64,000 nucleotides of DNA from Bryobacterales bacterium F-183 (GTDB lineage: Bacteria > Acidobacteriota > Terriglobia > Bryobacterales > Bryobacteraceae), in NCBI GenBank assembly GCA_016865505.2, contig AP025252.1:2356001-2420000 (forward strand). Direction: 5' to 3'. A program made the translations under genes and the position numbers. Positions 25,532-34,005 of the stretch are shown in pieces. The notes beneath the pieces are model-generated. The model saw only the letters and a list, made by a program, of their open reading frames with translations, made no database searches and was not told the DNA's origin. Each line of letters begins with the position of its first letter. The first letter of the stretch is position 1.

Positions 25532-25568
25532 CCTACTCCTTCCATGATATTCGTGGCGTCTACCCCTT

Positions 25569-25598
25569 GATAATCTACAAGAGCTGTTGTAGATTATC
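25569..25598. promoter_or_regulatory. Perfect palindrome, probable PadR operator
   Basis: GATAATCTACAA (25569-25580), a 6-nt spacer GAGCTG, and TTGTAGATTATC (25587-25598) form a perfect 12-bp inverted repeat. It lies 5 nt upstream of the padR ATG and within the divergent padR/clpS control region. PadR proteins typically autoregulate through such AT-rich dyads. Confidence 0.8.
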
Positions 25599-25603
25599 GA
25601 CAT

Positions 25604-25933
25604 ATGTCCCGTCCGACGGATTTGGTGCAGGGCACCCTGGATTTGTTGATCCTGCGGATCATCGCTTTAGAACCCTCGCATGGGTGGGCGATTGCCCAGC
25701 GGATCAAGCAGATGTCGAATGAGGTTCTGCAGGTACAGCAGGGGTCGCTGTATCCGGCGCTGCACCGGTTGGAGCAGAACGGTTGGATTGAGGCGGAGTG
25801 GAAAGACTCAGAGACGAACAGGCGGGCGAAGTACTACACGTTGACGGATGCGGGGCGGACGCGGTTGGCGGAGGAGATCGCGCAGTGGGACCGGTTGTCG
25901 GGTGCGATCAATATGGTGGTCCGTGAAGCGTAA
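25604..25933 (+). CDS. PadR-family transcriptional regulator
   Basis: 109 residues. The winged-helix motif is typical: LVQGTLDLLILRIIALEPSHGWAIAQRI (in parts), VQQGSLYPALHRLEQNGWIEAEWK, and AKYYTLTDAGRTRLAEE. The C-terminal dimerisation helix is short, as in the small PadR subfamily linked with ADOP permeases. It directly follows a perfect palindrome that probably is its operator, and no Shine-Dalgarno is visible between dyad and ATG, suggesting a very short leader. Its 3' end overlaps the ADOP permease by 11 bp, so it is expected to repress itself and that permease. Confidence 0.9.
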   Translation: MSRPTDLVQGTLDLLILRIIALEPSHGWAIAQRIKQMSNEVLQVQQGSLYPALHRLEQNGWIEAEWKDSETNRRAKYYTLTDAGRTRLAEEIAQWDRLSGAINMVVREA

Positions 25934-28604
25934 CCGGTGGTGGGATGTGTTGCGGCTGCGATGGCGGTCGCTGGTTGGGCGCGATGCGGTGGAGGCGTCC
26001 ATGGACGAGGAGATGCGGTTCCACCTGGAGCAGTTGATCGCGGAGAAGGGTCGTGAGGCGGCGCTGCGGGAGTTTGGGAATGTCGCGCTGCTGCAGGAGC
26101 AGTGCCGGGACGAGCGGCGTACGCAATGGGTTGAGAATTTCTGGCAGGACCTGCGGTTTGGACTTCGGGGGCTGCGGCGGAATCCGATGTTTGCGGCGAC
26201 GGGTGTACTGTCGCTGGCGTTGGGGATTGGCGGGTCCGCGGCGGTGTTCCTGATTCTGGATTCTGTGGTGCTGCGGCCGCTGCCTGGGGTGGCGGCGCCG
26301 GACCGGCTGTACGCTGTGGATGCGCGGGCCAAGGGTACGGATGTGGGGATGCCGTTTGGGGACTTCATGGAGATCCGGAAGGCAGCCGGTGCGAGCCTTG
26401 AGAACTCGTATTATGCGTCGCCCCGGTATCGGGTACGGCTGACGACGGGAGGTCGGCGGATCGATCATGTGGGAGCGTCCGAGGTGACGCATGAGTTCTT
26501 TTCGGTGTTGGGTGTGCGGTTCGCGCTGGGGCGGCCGTTTGAAGCGGCGGAGGATCTGACGCCGGAGTCCGCGGAGAAGTCCGGGTCGGTGGCGGTGATC
26601 AGCCATGGGCTTTGGATGCGGGAGTTCGGCGGCGATCCGAAGGTGCTGGGAAAGACCGTGATCGTGAATCAGGCGCCGTGCCGCATTGTGGGTGTCGCGG
26701 CGGCGGGCTTTGCTGGAGATACAGTTGGCGAGGCGGTGGACGTATGGATTCCGCTGCGGCCTTTCCGTACAGCAGAGACGCTGAGCTTGAATCAAGGCGG
26801 ATACTACGGGCGGGCGATGGCGCGGTTACGGGATGGGGCGACGGTGGCGCAGGCTGTTGGGGAGTTGACGGCGGCGTACCAGCAACTGCAATCCACGCGT
26901 CCTCCGATGCAGTTTTACTTCCGCGAAGAGAATACGCCGGGGTGGGGTCCGCTGGTGGTGAGGGGGAAGGATTACTACGTGCATCTGGACCCGGCTCGCG
27001 GAGGGTTTGACGTGTTGCGGTCGCGATTTTCGGAGACGCTGTATCTGATGCTTGGCGCGACCTTGCTGGTGTTCCTGATTGGCTGCGCGAATGTCGCGAA
27101 TCTGCTGCTGTCGCGCGGGGTGGCGCGGAGCCAGGAGGTGAGCGTACGGCGAGCGCTGGGGGCGAGTCCTTGGCGGTTGGCGTCCCAGGTGGTGACGGAG
27201 GCGCTGCTGCTGGCGGGGATCGCGGCGTTGACCGGCTTGGCGCTGGCGCGTTGGGGTAGCGTGCTGCTGGTGCGGCTGGTGTCGCGCGATGGCGGTGTGG
27301 ATACGGGGCTGATTGACTGGCGTGTGGCGCTGTTTCTGTTGGGGCTGACGGTGACGGCAGTGCTGATCTTCGCGTCGATTCCGGCGTGGCGGCAGTCCCG
27401 GGGGAGTGAACTGAATGTACGGAATGCAGGGGCGAGAGCGGGGCAGCAGCGTACGAACCGGCTGCTGATTGCGACGCAGATCGCGCTGTCGGTGATTCTG
27501 CTTTCCGCGGCCACGTTGCTGGCTCAGACCATACGCAATCTGCGCATGCAGGACTTCGGGTTCGATCCGGCTGGAGTGGTGGCGGTGGACTTCTCGATCA
27601 ACTCGCGGGATAAGTCTCCAGCGAATGCGCAGAGTGCGGCGGAGCGATTGTTGGCGGCTGCGGAGGGGATGCCGGGAGTTCGTAGCGCGGCGCTGTCGGC
27701 ATCCGGGTTCTTTAGCGGGTACGACGTGTTTCAGACGCTGGATCTGCCAGGGCCGAAGAGCAAGGAGCCGTCTGTGGGTACGCGAGTGGATTTTGTGTCG
27801 CCGGGGTACTTCGAGACGATGGGGATCCAGTTGCTGGCGGGGCGGTTGTTTGGCAAGGGTCGCGATGACGGTACGGCGGTGGTGGTGAATGAGGCGTTTG
27901 TACGGAAGTTTGTGAGGGGGGACCAGCAGCCGCTTGGGTTCACGTTTGGATTGAGCTTGCGGAAGGAGAAGTACCGGGTGGTTGGCGTGGTGCGGAACTC
28001 ACGGTATCGCAACGCGAAGATCGATTACGAGCCGTCGTTGTTTGTGCACTATGCCGAGTCGTCACGGGAGCTGCGGAGGCTAGAGATCCGGGCCGCGAAT
28101 CCGGGGGCGGTGATGCCGGTGGTACGCGAGGTGTTGCTGGAGGCGGAGCCGGATGCGGTGATCGAGTCGATTGGAGAGATGCGGGCGGGGATCGATCAGT
28201 CTTTCCACCGGGAGTTGGCATTGGCGAGGCTTGCCGGGGCGTTTTCTGTGTTTGCACTGGTTCTGTCGGCGATTGGGATCTATGGGCTGATGAGTTATGC
28301 GATTGCCCGGCGGGTACATGAGTTTGGGGTACGGATGGCGCTGGGGGCGAGGCCGGGGCAGGTGTTCGGGCTGGTGCTGCGGGATACGGCGCAGGTGGCG
28401 GTGTTGGGGTTAGCGCTGGGGATTCCAGGGGCTTGGTTCGCGTGCCGGTTCCTGGAGGGGTATCTGTTTGGGGTGCATCCTGGGGAGCCGACGGCGTATG
28501 CGGCGTCAGCTTTTGTGATCGTGCTGGCGGCGGTAGCGGCGGCGTGGTTCCCGGCGCGGCGGGCGGCGAAGGTGGATCCTTCGATGGCGTTGCGGGCGGA
28601 ATGA
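25923..28604 (+). CDS. ADOP-type ABC transporter permease (two MacB-PCD/FtsX units)
   Basis: The start is the GTG at 25923, overlapping padR; 893 residues. After a basic N-terminus with a DEEMRFHLEQLIAEKGREAAL (read in parts) ADOP N-terminal helix, there is the first transmembrane segment (FAATGVLSLALGIGGSAAVF), a periplasmic MacB-like core, a FtsX block of three helices around 385-520 (with LLLSRGVARSQEVSVRRALGAS in parts), a second periplasmic core and a final FtsX block (YGLMSYAIARRVHEFGVRMALGA in parts). No ATPase subunit is encoded beside it, consistent with acidobacterial duplicated orphan permeases. Probably mechanotransmission or export of peptides or macrolide-like compounds; substrate unknown. 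Confidence 0.9.
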   Translation: MKRNRWWDVLRLRWRSLVGRDAVEASMDEEMRFHLEQLIAEKGREAALREFGNVALLQEQCRDERRTQWVENFWQDLRFGLRGLRRNPMFAATGVLSLALGIGGSAAVFLILDSVVLRPLPGVAAPDRLYAVDARAKGTDVGMPFGDFMEIRKAAGASLENSYYASPRYRVRLTTGGRRIDHVGASEVTHEFFSVLGVRFALGRPFEAAEDLTPESAEKSGSVAVISHGLWMREFGGDPKVLGKTVIVNQAPCRIVGVAAAGFAGDTVGEAVDVWIPLRPFRTAETLSLNQGGYYGRAMARLRDGATVAQAVGELTAAYQQLQSTRPPMQFYFREENTPGWGPLVVRGKDYYVHLDPARGGFDVLRSRFSETLYLMLGATLLVFLIGCANVANLLLSRGVARSQEVSVRRALGASPWRLASQVVTEALLLAGIAALTGLALARWGSVLLVRLVSRDGGVDTGLIDWRVALFLLGLTVTAVLIFASIPAWRQSRGSELNVRNAGARAGQQRTNRLLIATQIALSVILLSAATLLAQTIRNLRMQDFGFDPAGVVAVDFSINSRDKSPANAQSAAERLLAAAEGMPGVRSAALSASGFFSGYDVFQTLDLPGPKSKEPSVGTRVDFVSPGYFETMGIQLLAGRLFGKGRDDGTAVVVNEAFVRKFVRGDQQPLGFTFGLSLRKEKYRVVGVVRNSRYRNAKIDYEPSLFVHYAESSRELRRLEIRAANPGAVMPVVREVLLEAEPDAVIESIGEMRAGIDQSFHRELALARLAGAFSVFALVLSAIGIYGLMSYAIARRVHEFGVRMALGARPGQVFGLVLRDTAQVAVLGLALGIPGAWFACRFLEGYLFGVHPGEPTAYAASAFVIVLAAVAAAWFPARRAAKVDPSMALRAE

Positions 28605-28626
28605 AGACGGTATTATCGAGGTAGTT

Positions 28627-29226
28627 ATGGCTGTTTTGTTGCCCAGCTTGCCGGCGTCGAGTGCGGAAGAGGTTTTGCCGCATAAGACTTGGACGCGCGA
28701 GGAGTTGTTGCTCATTGAGACTACGGGTGTGTTTGAAGGCACGCACTATGAGCTCATTGACGGGGAGTTGATTGACAAGATGGGGAAGAAGCGTCCGCAT
28801 TCCATCGCCGGACGGGCGACAGTTTACGCCCTGGAAGAAGCATTCGGCCGTAACTATGTGGAGCAGGAAAGCTCCATTGACGTCGCGCCCCAGGATAATC
28901 CTCGCAACGAGCCTGAGCCTGATGTCGTGGTGCTTCGTCAGCTTTCCGGGGAAATAAGGAGCAATCCCGCACCGAGCGATATCGCTTTGGTTGTGGAGGT
29001 GTCCGATACCACGCTACGCCAGGATCTGACGACTAAGGCCCGGCTGTACGCGCGGGCGGGGATCGCCGATTATTGGGTGCTTGATATTCAGCATCGTCTT
29101 CTCCATGTCCTTCGGCAGCCGGCCGGAGACATGTATCTCCAGCACCTGCAACTGCGCGACGATGAGTCCGTCTCCCCCTTGGAGCGGCCGGATTCGCTGA
29201 TTCGTGTGAGCAGCCTTCTCGGATAG
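28627..29226 (+). CDS. Uma2-family (DUF820) putative endonuclease
   Basis: 199 residues. The PD-(D/E)xK-like core of Uma2 is visible: YELIDGELIDKMG, HSIAGRATVYALE, NEPEPDVVVLR (the PD), ALVVEVSDTTLRQDLTTKARLYARAGIADYWVLD (E-x-S then K, read in parts). These proteins are mostly known from cyanobacteria and other transposon-rich genomes; their biological role is not established. It begins 22 bp after the ADOP permease, but no functional relation is evident. The TTG, GTG and ATG options collapse to the ATG at 28627. Confidence 0.85.
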   Translation: MAVLLPSLPASSAEEVLPHKTWTREELLLIETTGVFEGTHYELIDGELIDKMGKKRPHSIAGRATVYALEEAFGRNYVEQESSIDVAPQDNPRNEPEPDVVVLRQLSGEIRSNPAPSDIALVVEVSDTTLRQDLTTKARLYARAGIADYWVLDIQHRLLHVLRQPAGDMYLQHLQLRDDESVSPLERPDSLIRVSSLLG

Positions 29227-29242
29227 CGCATACTAAAAAGCT

Positions 29243-30136
29243 GTGAAACCGTTCCTGATTGGGATCGCGGGGCGCAGCGGTGCGGGCAAGAGTGAGATCG
29301 CACGGCAGTTGGCGTCCTGGCTCCCCGGCAATCCTTCTGTTGTTTCTCTGGACTCCTATTACTTTGCGATGGACGATGTGCCGCTTGAAGAGCGCGGCAA
29401 GCGGAACTTTGACCATCCGGGATCGCTTGATTGGGACCTTATTGCCGAGCATGTGGCGGCGTTGGCCCGCGGGGAACGGATCGAAGAGCCCATCTATATC
29501 TTTGCGACGCATACGCGGTCTCGCGAGACGAAGCCGATTCCTCCGGCGAAGTACATCATCCTCGAAGGGCTGTTTGCGCTGCATGATGAGCGGGTGCGGC
29601 AGCATTTGGGCGCGAAGATCTTCATTGAGACTCCGGATGGCGTCTGTTACGAGCGGCGTAAAGAGCGCGATGTGATCGAGCGCGGGCGTACGGTGCCGGA
29701 TATCGAGCGGCAGTACGCGGAGACGGTACGTCCGATGGCGGAGCAGTACGTTGTGCCGTCGTCGCAGCATGCCGATTTGGTGTTGCGTGGCGACATTCCG
29801 CTGGCCGAGACGATCGCGATCGTCAAAGCGTTTTTGCAGCCTCCAGCATTTTTGCGAGTAGCTCCCGTGCTGCGCGTGCCGGACGTGGCGGCGACGGTGG
29901 CGTACTACGCGGGTACGCTGGGGTTCTTGAAGATCGCGCCGGATACGGTTTTGCGGGATAGCGTCGAGATCCGGTTCGAGATGGGCAACGATGTGCCGGC
30001 GCATTTGCGCTTGGCGGTGACCGAGATCGAGAAACTGCATCGCGAAATGATGGGGTCCGAATGCAAGATCGGGACCAAGGAGTTTTCCATGCAGGATTGC
30101 AATGGCGCGACGCTGACTTTTGTGGCCTCAGCCTAA
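29243..30136 (+). CDS. Uridine kinase-like P-loop domain fused to glyoxalase/VOC-fold domain
   Basis: 297 residues from a GTG. Residues 1-200 match the uridine kinase/phosphoribulokinase group: P-loop G10-R-S-G-A-G-K-S17, LDSYYFAMDDVPLEERG, NFDHPGSLDWDLI, EGLFALHD and ERRKERDVIERGR. Residues 205-297 switch to a vicinal-oxygen-chelate (glyoxalase/bleomycin-resistance) fold: APVLRVPDVAATVAYYAGTLGF, then IEKLHREM and QDCNGATLTFV near the C-terminus. The VOC half lacks an obvious full metal-ligand set. The frame is continuous, so this is a real in-frame fusion unless two genes merged recently. I infer nucleoside phosphorylation for the first half; the second is unassigned. Confidence 0.75.
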   Translation: MKPFLIGIAGRSGAGKSEIARQLASWLPGNPSVVSLDSYYFAMDDVPLEERGKRNFDHPGSLDWDLIAEHVAALARGERIEEPIYIFATHTRSRETKPIPPAKYIILEGLFALHDERVRQHLGAKIFIETPDGVCYERRKERDVIERGRTVPDIERQYAETVRPMAEQYVVPSSQHADLVLRGDIPLAETIAIVKAFLQPPAFLRVAPVLRVPDVAATVAYYAGTLGFLKIAPDTVLRDSVEIRFEMGNDVPAHLRLAVTEIEKLHREMMGSECKIGTKEFSMQDCNGATLTFVASA

Positions 30137-31030
30137 CAGCGTGTAGGCGAACCAGAAGAAGCCTACGGCAGCGAGGATCATGCTTAGGGGCTTTGACGGC
30201 AGGTACCGCAGGAGTGCCGCGGGGGCGAGCCAGATCAGGTTCGCGACGAAGAGTCCGGCGGTGAATGCCGGGCGCGAATCCTGGTTGAAGAAACGAAAGA
30301 GCAGTCCGTGGAAGATACCGAGGGTAGCGACCACAAGCCAGCGCTGTCCCGCGTCGGGTACGAGGAGTTTTTCGACGGCGAGGTATGTGATGCTGAGGGC
30401 GGCGGCTGCTTCGAGGAATCGCAGGGATAGCCGCAGGGTTGGCGCGATGTTTAGCGCGAGTTCCACGCCGATGAGGATCGCGGCGAGGGTGAGGAACTGG
30501 CGCCGGTCCTTGGCGGTGATGGCAATGGCGAAGAGGAATAACGCGGTGGTAACGCCTGTGATGCCGACGCGGAGCCCTTCGAACGAGGCCTTCAGGAATT
30601 TTTCCGTGGCGGTGGGTTCGCGGAAGGTGAGGCGAGTTCGCGTGACGGTGAGGTCGAAGTAAGCCTGCTCGGTTTTGCCCGCAGCGTTGGTGGCGCGCAG
30701 GATATGGATGTGGCTGGCGACGGTAGCGCTGGCGAGGCGGCATTCGACGTCGAACTCGGCGGCGTCTTGCGGGAAGAGATACTTGGCGTCGCAACGGAAG
30801 AAGCCTTCCTCCTGGCGGCAGGATTGTTCGATGCGGCGGGCGTCGCCGAAGCGGAAGCTGTTGAGGATTGTCGCTTCGGGGTTCTGAATGTCCGAGACTT
30901 CGGACCAGGGCACGCCGAAGCGGAAGGTAGCGGTGGCGCCGGTGACCTTCAATTCTCCTTCACTCATGCTGACCACGTGGGCTTGGGCCAGCGCCGAGGC
31001 GCAAAGCAACAGAGCGAAGAGACGAATCAC
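30128..31030 (-). CDS. HupE/UreJ-like membrane protein with N-terminal exported domain
   Basis: 300 residues from a GTG that overlaps the AI-2E gene stop (GTGA). A signal peptide (IRLFALLLCASALAQAH) is followed by a periplasmic beta domain of about 120 residues, then about six membrane helices from residue 155 on (ITGVTTALFLFAIAI, FLTLAAILIGVELALNI, AALSITYLAVEKLL, WLVVATLGIFHGLLF, LFVANLIWLAPAAL, MILAAVGFFWFAYTLLG). This organisation matches the HupE/UreJ_2 group, some of which transport nickel or cobalt, but the His-rich metal motifs of true HupE are weak here. Its 3' end overlaps the convergent kinase-VOC gene by 9 bp. Confidence 0.7.
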   Translation of the reverse strand: MIRLFALLLCASALAQAHVVSMSEGELKVTGATATFRFGVPWSEVSDIQNPEATILNSFRFGDARRIEQSCRQEEGFFRCDAKYLFPQDAAEFDVECRLASATVASHIHILRATNAAGKTEQAYFDLTVTRTRLTFREPTATEKFLKASFEGLRVGITGVTTALFLFAIAITAKDRRQFLTLAAILIGVELALNIAPTLRLSLRFLEAAAALSITYLAVEKLLVPDAGQRWLVVATLGIFHGLLFRFFNQDSRPAFTAGLFVANLIWLAPAALLRYLPSKPLSMILAAVGFFWFAYTLLG

Positions 31031-32079
31031 AATTCTGCCTGCACTTGGCGGCGCTTCTGGACTTCGAAGTAGATGATGCGGAGCGCGGCGATCAAGGGTA
31101 CGGAGAAGAACATGCCGGGGATGCCGGCGATCTTCTCGCCTGCGAGTACTCCGAACAAGACCAGCAACGGGTGCAGTTCCACGCCTTGACCCATGAGGTA
31201 CGGCTGCAGGACGTAGTCCTGAAACAGGCGGAACACGATCAAGAAGACCAGGATCGCGAGGATGTGCTGGTAGCCCGAGGCACCGGCGACGATTAGGATG
31301 GTGACCGACGCGATCAAGGGTCCAACGACGGGGATGAACTCGAGGGCGGCAGAGAGCGCGCCGAGCAGGATGGCGTAGGGTACCGAGGTGATCTCAAAGT
31401 ACAGCGTGTAGATGATGAGGGTGCTCATCACGAGGCCCAGTAGGGCTCGGATGTAGTTGCCGAGCAACTGGTGCATGCCATCGAAGATGGTGTCCAGGAA
31501 GTCCCGCTGTTGTTCTGTAGCGGCGAGGCTGAGGAGACCGTGGCGGATTTCCTTGCCGTCCTTAAGGATGAAGAAGGCCAGGATGGGGATGAGTACGGCA
31601 GTGAGAATGTTGCCGGCTTGCGAGAGTACGGTGGTGAGGAAGGCGGTGATCAGCGGTAGCGCGCCTTGTTCGAGGTGTTTCAACTGCTCGCGGGCGGCGG
31701 TAGTGATTTTGACGCGCATCGGGGCGAGCCATTCCGGAATGGGGAGGTTCGCCAGAGGGTCGCCACGTTCGATGTATTCGGGGAGGCGTGAAGCGAGGGC
31801 TGTCGCTTCTTCGGCGACCTTGGTGCCGATGAGGATGAAGCCTGCGGTGAGGATGCCGACCATCAGGAAGTACACAACGGCAAGCGAGGCGATGCGGGCG
31901 CGGTCCTCGTGAAAGAAGCGGGTAAAGAAGTCGACGGCGGGGGCCAGCAGGTAGGCGAAGAAGACGGCAAGGAGTAGTACGACGATGGGGCCTCGGGCCT
32001 CGTAGGCGAGGTAGATGGCGAGCAACACGAGGAAGGCTGTCCAGGTGGATTTTGCCGCTTTTGCGTCGAGTCCGAGCAT
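31027..32079 (-). CDS. AI-2E family transporter (PF01594-type permease)
   Basis: 350 residues with seven or eight hydrophobic segments, including TWTAFLVLLAIYLAYEA, PIVVLLLAVFFAYLLAP and VYFLMVGILTAGFILIG near the N-terminus. The C-terminal signature is ALLGLVMSTLIIYTLYF, then ALLGALSAALEFIPVVGPLIAS and the hydrophobic hairpin HPLLVLFGVLAGEKIAGIPGMFFSVPLIAA (read in parts), characteristic of the family. Members export or take up small signals or act as Na+/H+ antiporters; AI-2 transport should not be assumed. Start ATG at 32079; it is divergent from the carboxylase with only 23 bp between the start codons. Confidence 0.88.
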   Translation of the reverse strand: MLGLDAKAAKSTWTAFLVLLAIYLAYEARGPIVVLLLAVFFAYLLAPAVDFFTRFFHEDRARIASLAVVYFLMVGILTAGFILIGTKVAEEATALASRLPEYIERGDPLANLPIPEWLAPMRVKITTAAREQLKHLEQGALPLITAFLTTVLSQAGNILTAVLIPILAFFILKDGKEIRHGLLSLAATEQQRDFLDTIFDGMHQLLGNYIRALLGLVMSTLIIYTLYFEITSVPYAILLGALSAALEFIPVVGPLIASVTILIVAGASGYQHILAILVFLIVFRLFQDYVLQPYLMGQGVELHPLLVLFGVLAGEKIAGIPGMFFSVPLIAALRIIYFEVQKRRQVQAEL

Positions 32080-32102
32080 GAACTTCCGATTATAGTTTGA
32101 AT

Positions 32103-33659
32103 ATGCCCTCCGTCATGCGCAGCCTGGTGGCCTCATTACAGGAACTGGAAGACCGGATTAAGCTCGGTGGCGGAGCAGCGAAGATTGAGAAGCAGCACAA
32201 AGACCGTAAGCTGACCGCTCGTGAACGTGTGGCCGGGCTGATGGATCGTGGGTCGCCTTTTTTCGAGATCGGGTTGCTGATCGCGTACGACCGGTACGAC
32301 GGGCAGGCTCCGGCGGCGGGGGTCGTGACGGGGGTGGGGCGGATCGAGGGCCGGTACGCGGTGGTTGTCGCGAATGACGCCACGGTGAAGGCCGGCGCGT
32401 GGTGGCCGGAGACGATCCACAAGATCCTGCGTGCGCAAGAGGTGGCGATGAAGAACCGGCTGCCGATTGTGTACCTGGTGGATTCGGCGGGGGTAAACCT
32501 GCCGTATCAGGATGGAATCTTCCCTGGGCAGTACGGCGCGGCTCGCATTTTTTACTACAACTCGCTGATGCGGCGGAAACTGCGAATCCCGCAGATTTCC
32601 GCGGTGATGGGACCTTGCATTGCGGGTGGAGCGTACCTGCCGGCGTTGAGCGACTGCATCATCATGGTTCGCGGTACGAGCTTTATGGGGCTGGGTGGGC
32701 CGAACCTGGTGAAGGGCGCTGTGGGTCAGGTGACGGATGCAGAGACGCTGGGCGGCGCGTCCATGCATACGCGAGTGAGCGGTGTGGCGCACTATACGGC
32801 GGAGGACGATGCGGATTGCCTGGAACTGATCCGCCGTAAGTTTCGGGAAATGCCGCCGGTTGCCGGGCACGGGTACGGCGCGGGTACGCCACCGGCGAAG
32901 CCTGCCGAGGGGTTGTACGATTTGCTGCCGGAAGATCACCGGCAGCCGTACGACGTGGAAGAGGTGATCGCGCGGCTGTTCGATGGCGGCGAGCCGATTC
33001 TGGAGTTTCAGCCTGAGCATGCGCCGGAAATGCTGTGCGCGAATGCGAGGCTGAACGGACGTCCGGTGGGGATTATCGCGAACCGGCGGGGATTTTTGCG
33101 CACGACGAGCGGGCCACGGATCGGCGGGATTATCTATACGGAGTCTGCACGGAAGGTGGCGTACTTTGTGGAGAACGCGGAGCGGCAACGGCTGCCGATC
33201 GTGTACTTGCAGGATGTGTCGGGCTTTATGGTGGGGGTAGAGTCAGAAAGTTCGGGGATTATTCGTGCGGGAGCCGAAATGGTAGAGACGATGGCTTGTG
33301 CGACGGTGCCGAAGGTGGTGCTGGTGCTGAACCACGCGAGCGGGGCGGGGTACTACGCGATGTCCGGGCAGGGGTTCGATCCGAACTTTACATTCAGCTG
33401 GCCGACCGCGCGGATCGGGGTGATGGAAGGCGATTCGGCCGTCATGGCGGTGCATGGGCCGGAAGTGGAGAAGTACAAGAAGGCTGGCGAGGCAGTGCCG
33501 GCAGAGTTGCAGGCGCGGATCGACAAGACTCGTGCAGACTATGAACGATGGCTGGACGCGAAGTTCGCCGCGGCGCGGGGTCATTGCGACGCGATTATCG
33601 ATCCGCTGCAAACCCGAATGCTGCTCAGTCTGGCGATTGAGGCGAGTTCGGCAAGGTAG
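32103..33659 (+). CDS. Acyl-CoA carboxylase carboxyltransferase (beta) subunit
   Basis: The ATG at 32103 (MPSVMRSL) is chosen over a TTG at 32097; 518 residues. Both crotonase-like halves are present. The N half has RKLTARERVAGLMDRGSPFFEIG, VANDATVKAGAWWPETIHKILRAQEVA and GPCIAGGAYLPALSD (all read in parts, with the oxyanion GxxxxG). The C half has LNGRPVGIIANRRGFL, PIVYLQDVSGFMVG and NHASGAGYYAMSG. It resembles methylcrotonyl- or geranyl-CoA carboxylase beta subunits more than PccB. A biotin carboxylase/carrier alpha subunit is needed but is not adjacent. A TATAGT hexamer about 10 nt upstream may be the -10 box. Confidence 0.9.
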   Translation: MPSVMRSLVASLQELEDRIKLGGGAAKIEKQHKDRKLTARERVAGLMDRGSPFFEIGLLIAYDRYDGQAPAAGVVTGVGRIEGRYAVVVANDATVKAGAWWPETIHKILRAQEVAMKNRLPIVYLVDSAGVNLPYQDGIFPGQYGAARIFYYNSLMRRKLRIPQISAVMGPCIAGGAYLPALSDCIIMVRGTSFMGLGGPNLVKGAVGQVTDAETLGGASMHTRVSGVAHYTAEDDADCLELIRRKFREMPPVAGHGYGAGTPPAKPAEGLYDLLPEDHRQPYDVEEVIARLFDGGEPILEFQPEHAPEMLCANARLNGRPVGIIANRRGFLRTTSGPRIGGIIYTESARKVAYFVENAERQRLPIVYLQDVSGFMVGVESESSGIIRAGAEMVETMACATVPKVVLVLNHASGAGYYAMSGQGFDPNFTFSWPTARIGVMEGDSAVMAVHGPEVEKYKKAGEAVPAELQARIDKTRADYERWLDAKFAAARGHCDAIIDPLQTRMLLSLAIEASSAR

Positions 33660-33707
33660 GGTAAAACCCTAGCTCTAGAGAAGGGTGGAAAAGACGATAA
33701 TAGAAGT

Positions 33708-33980
33708 GTGGCAAGAGGAAGGGCAGTTGTGTTTGGGGAAGGGGCGCCCGGTTTGCGGTTCCACGAACTGGTGGACCTCGAACTGGAAGGCCGCCTGACA
33801 GCCGCTGAAGCCGCTGAGTTGGCCCAACTTCGCCGGTGGATCGACCAGGAATCCAAAGAGCGCGTACAGGCCATGCGCGAAGAGTTTGCCCGCCAGGATC
33901 AGATGTTTGCTGATGCCGTTTCCGCTCACCAGAAGTCGCGGTCAGGCATAGCTGCCAAGACCGCTTCCAACCGCAAATAA
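33708..33980 (+). CDS. Small hypothetical protein
   Basis: 90 residues from a GTG start; no family recognised. The middle is helical and acidic (RFHELVDLELEGRLTAAEAAELAQLRRWI, read in parts), the pattern seen in short leucine-rich DNA-associated or antitoxin-like proteins. The C-terminus is basic (SGIAAKTASNRK). It is followed by an HNH endonuclease gene 25 bp downstream in the same direction, which invites a two-gene unit. The codon pattern is similar to that of its neighbours. Confidence 0.55.
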   Translation: MARGRAVVFGEGAPGLRFHELVDLELEGRLTAAEAAELAQLRRWIDQESKERVQAMREEFARQDQMFADAVSAHQKSRSGIAAKTASNRK

Positions 33981-34005
33981 CAATTCGCATTTAGCATAGA
34001 GCTAA

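Noticed and set aside
30134-30148. GCCTA/TAGGC dyad at the kinase-VOC/HupE gene junction
   Set aside because: Only 5 bp and explained by the overlap of coding sequences.
33656-33666. TAGGGT-AAA-ACCCTA hairpin after the carboxylase gene
   Set aside because: Short stem, three-base loop and no T-run, so not called as a terminator.
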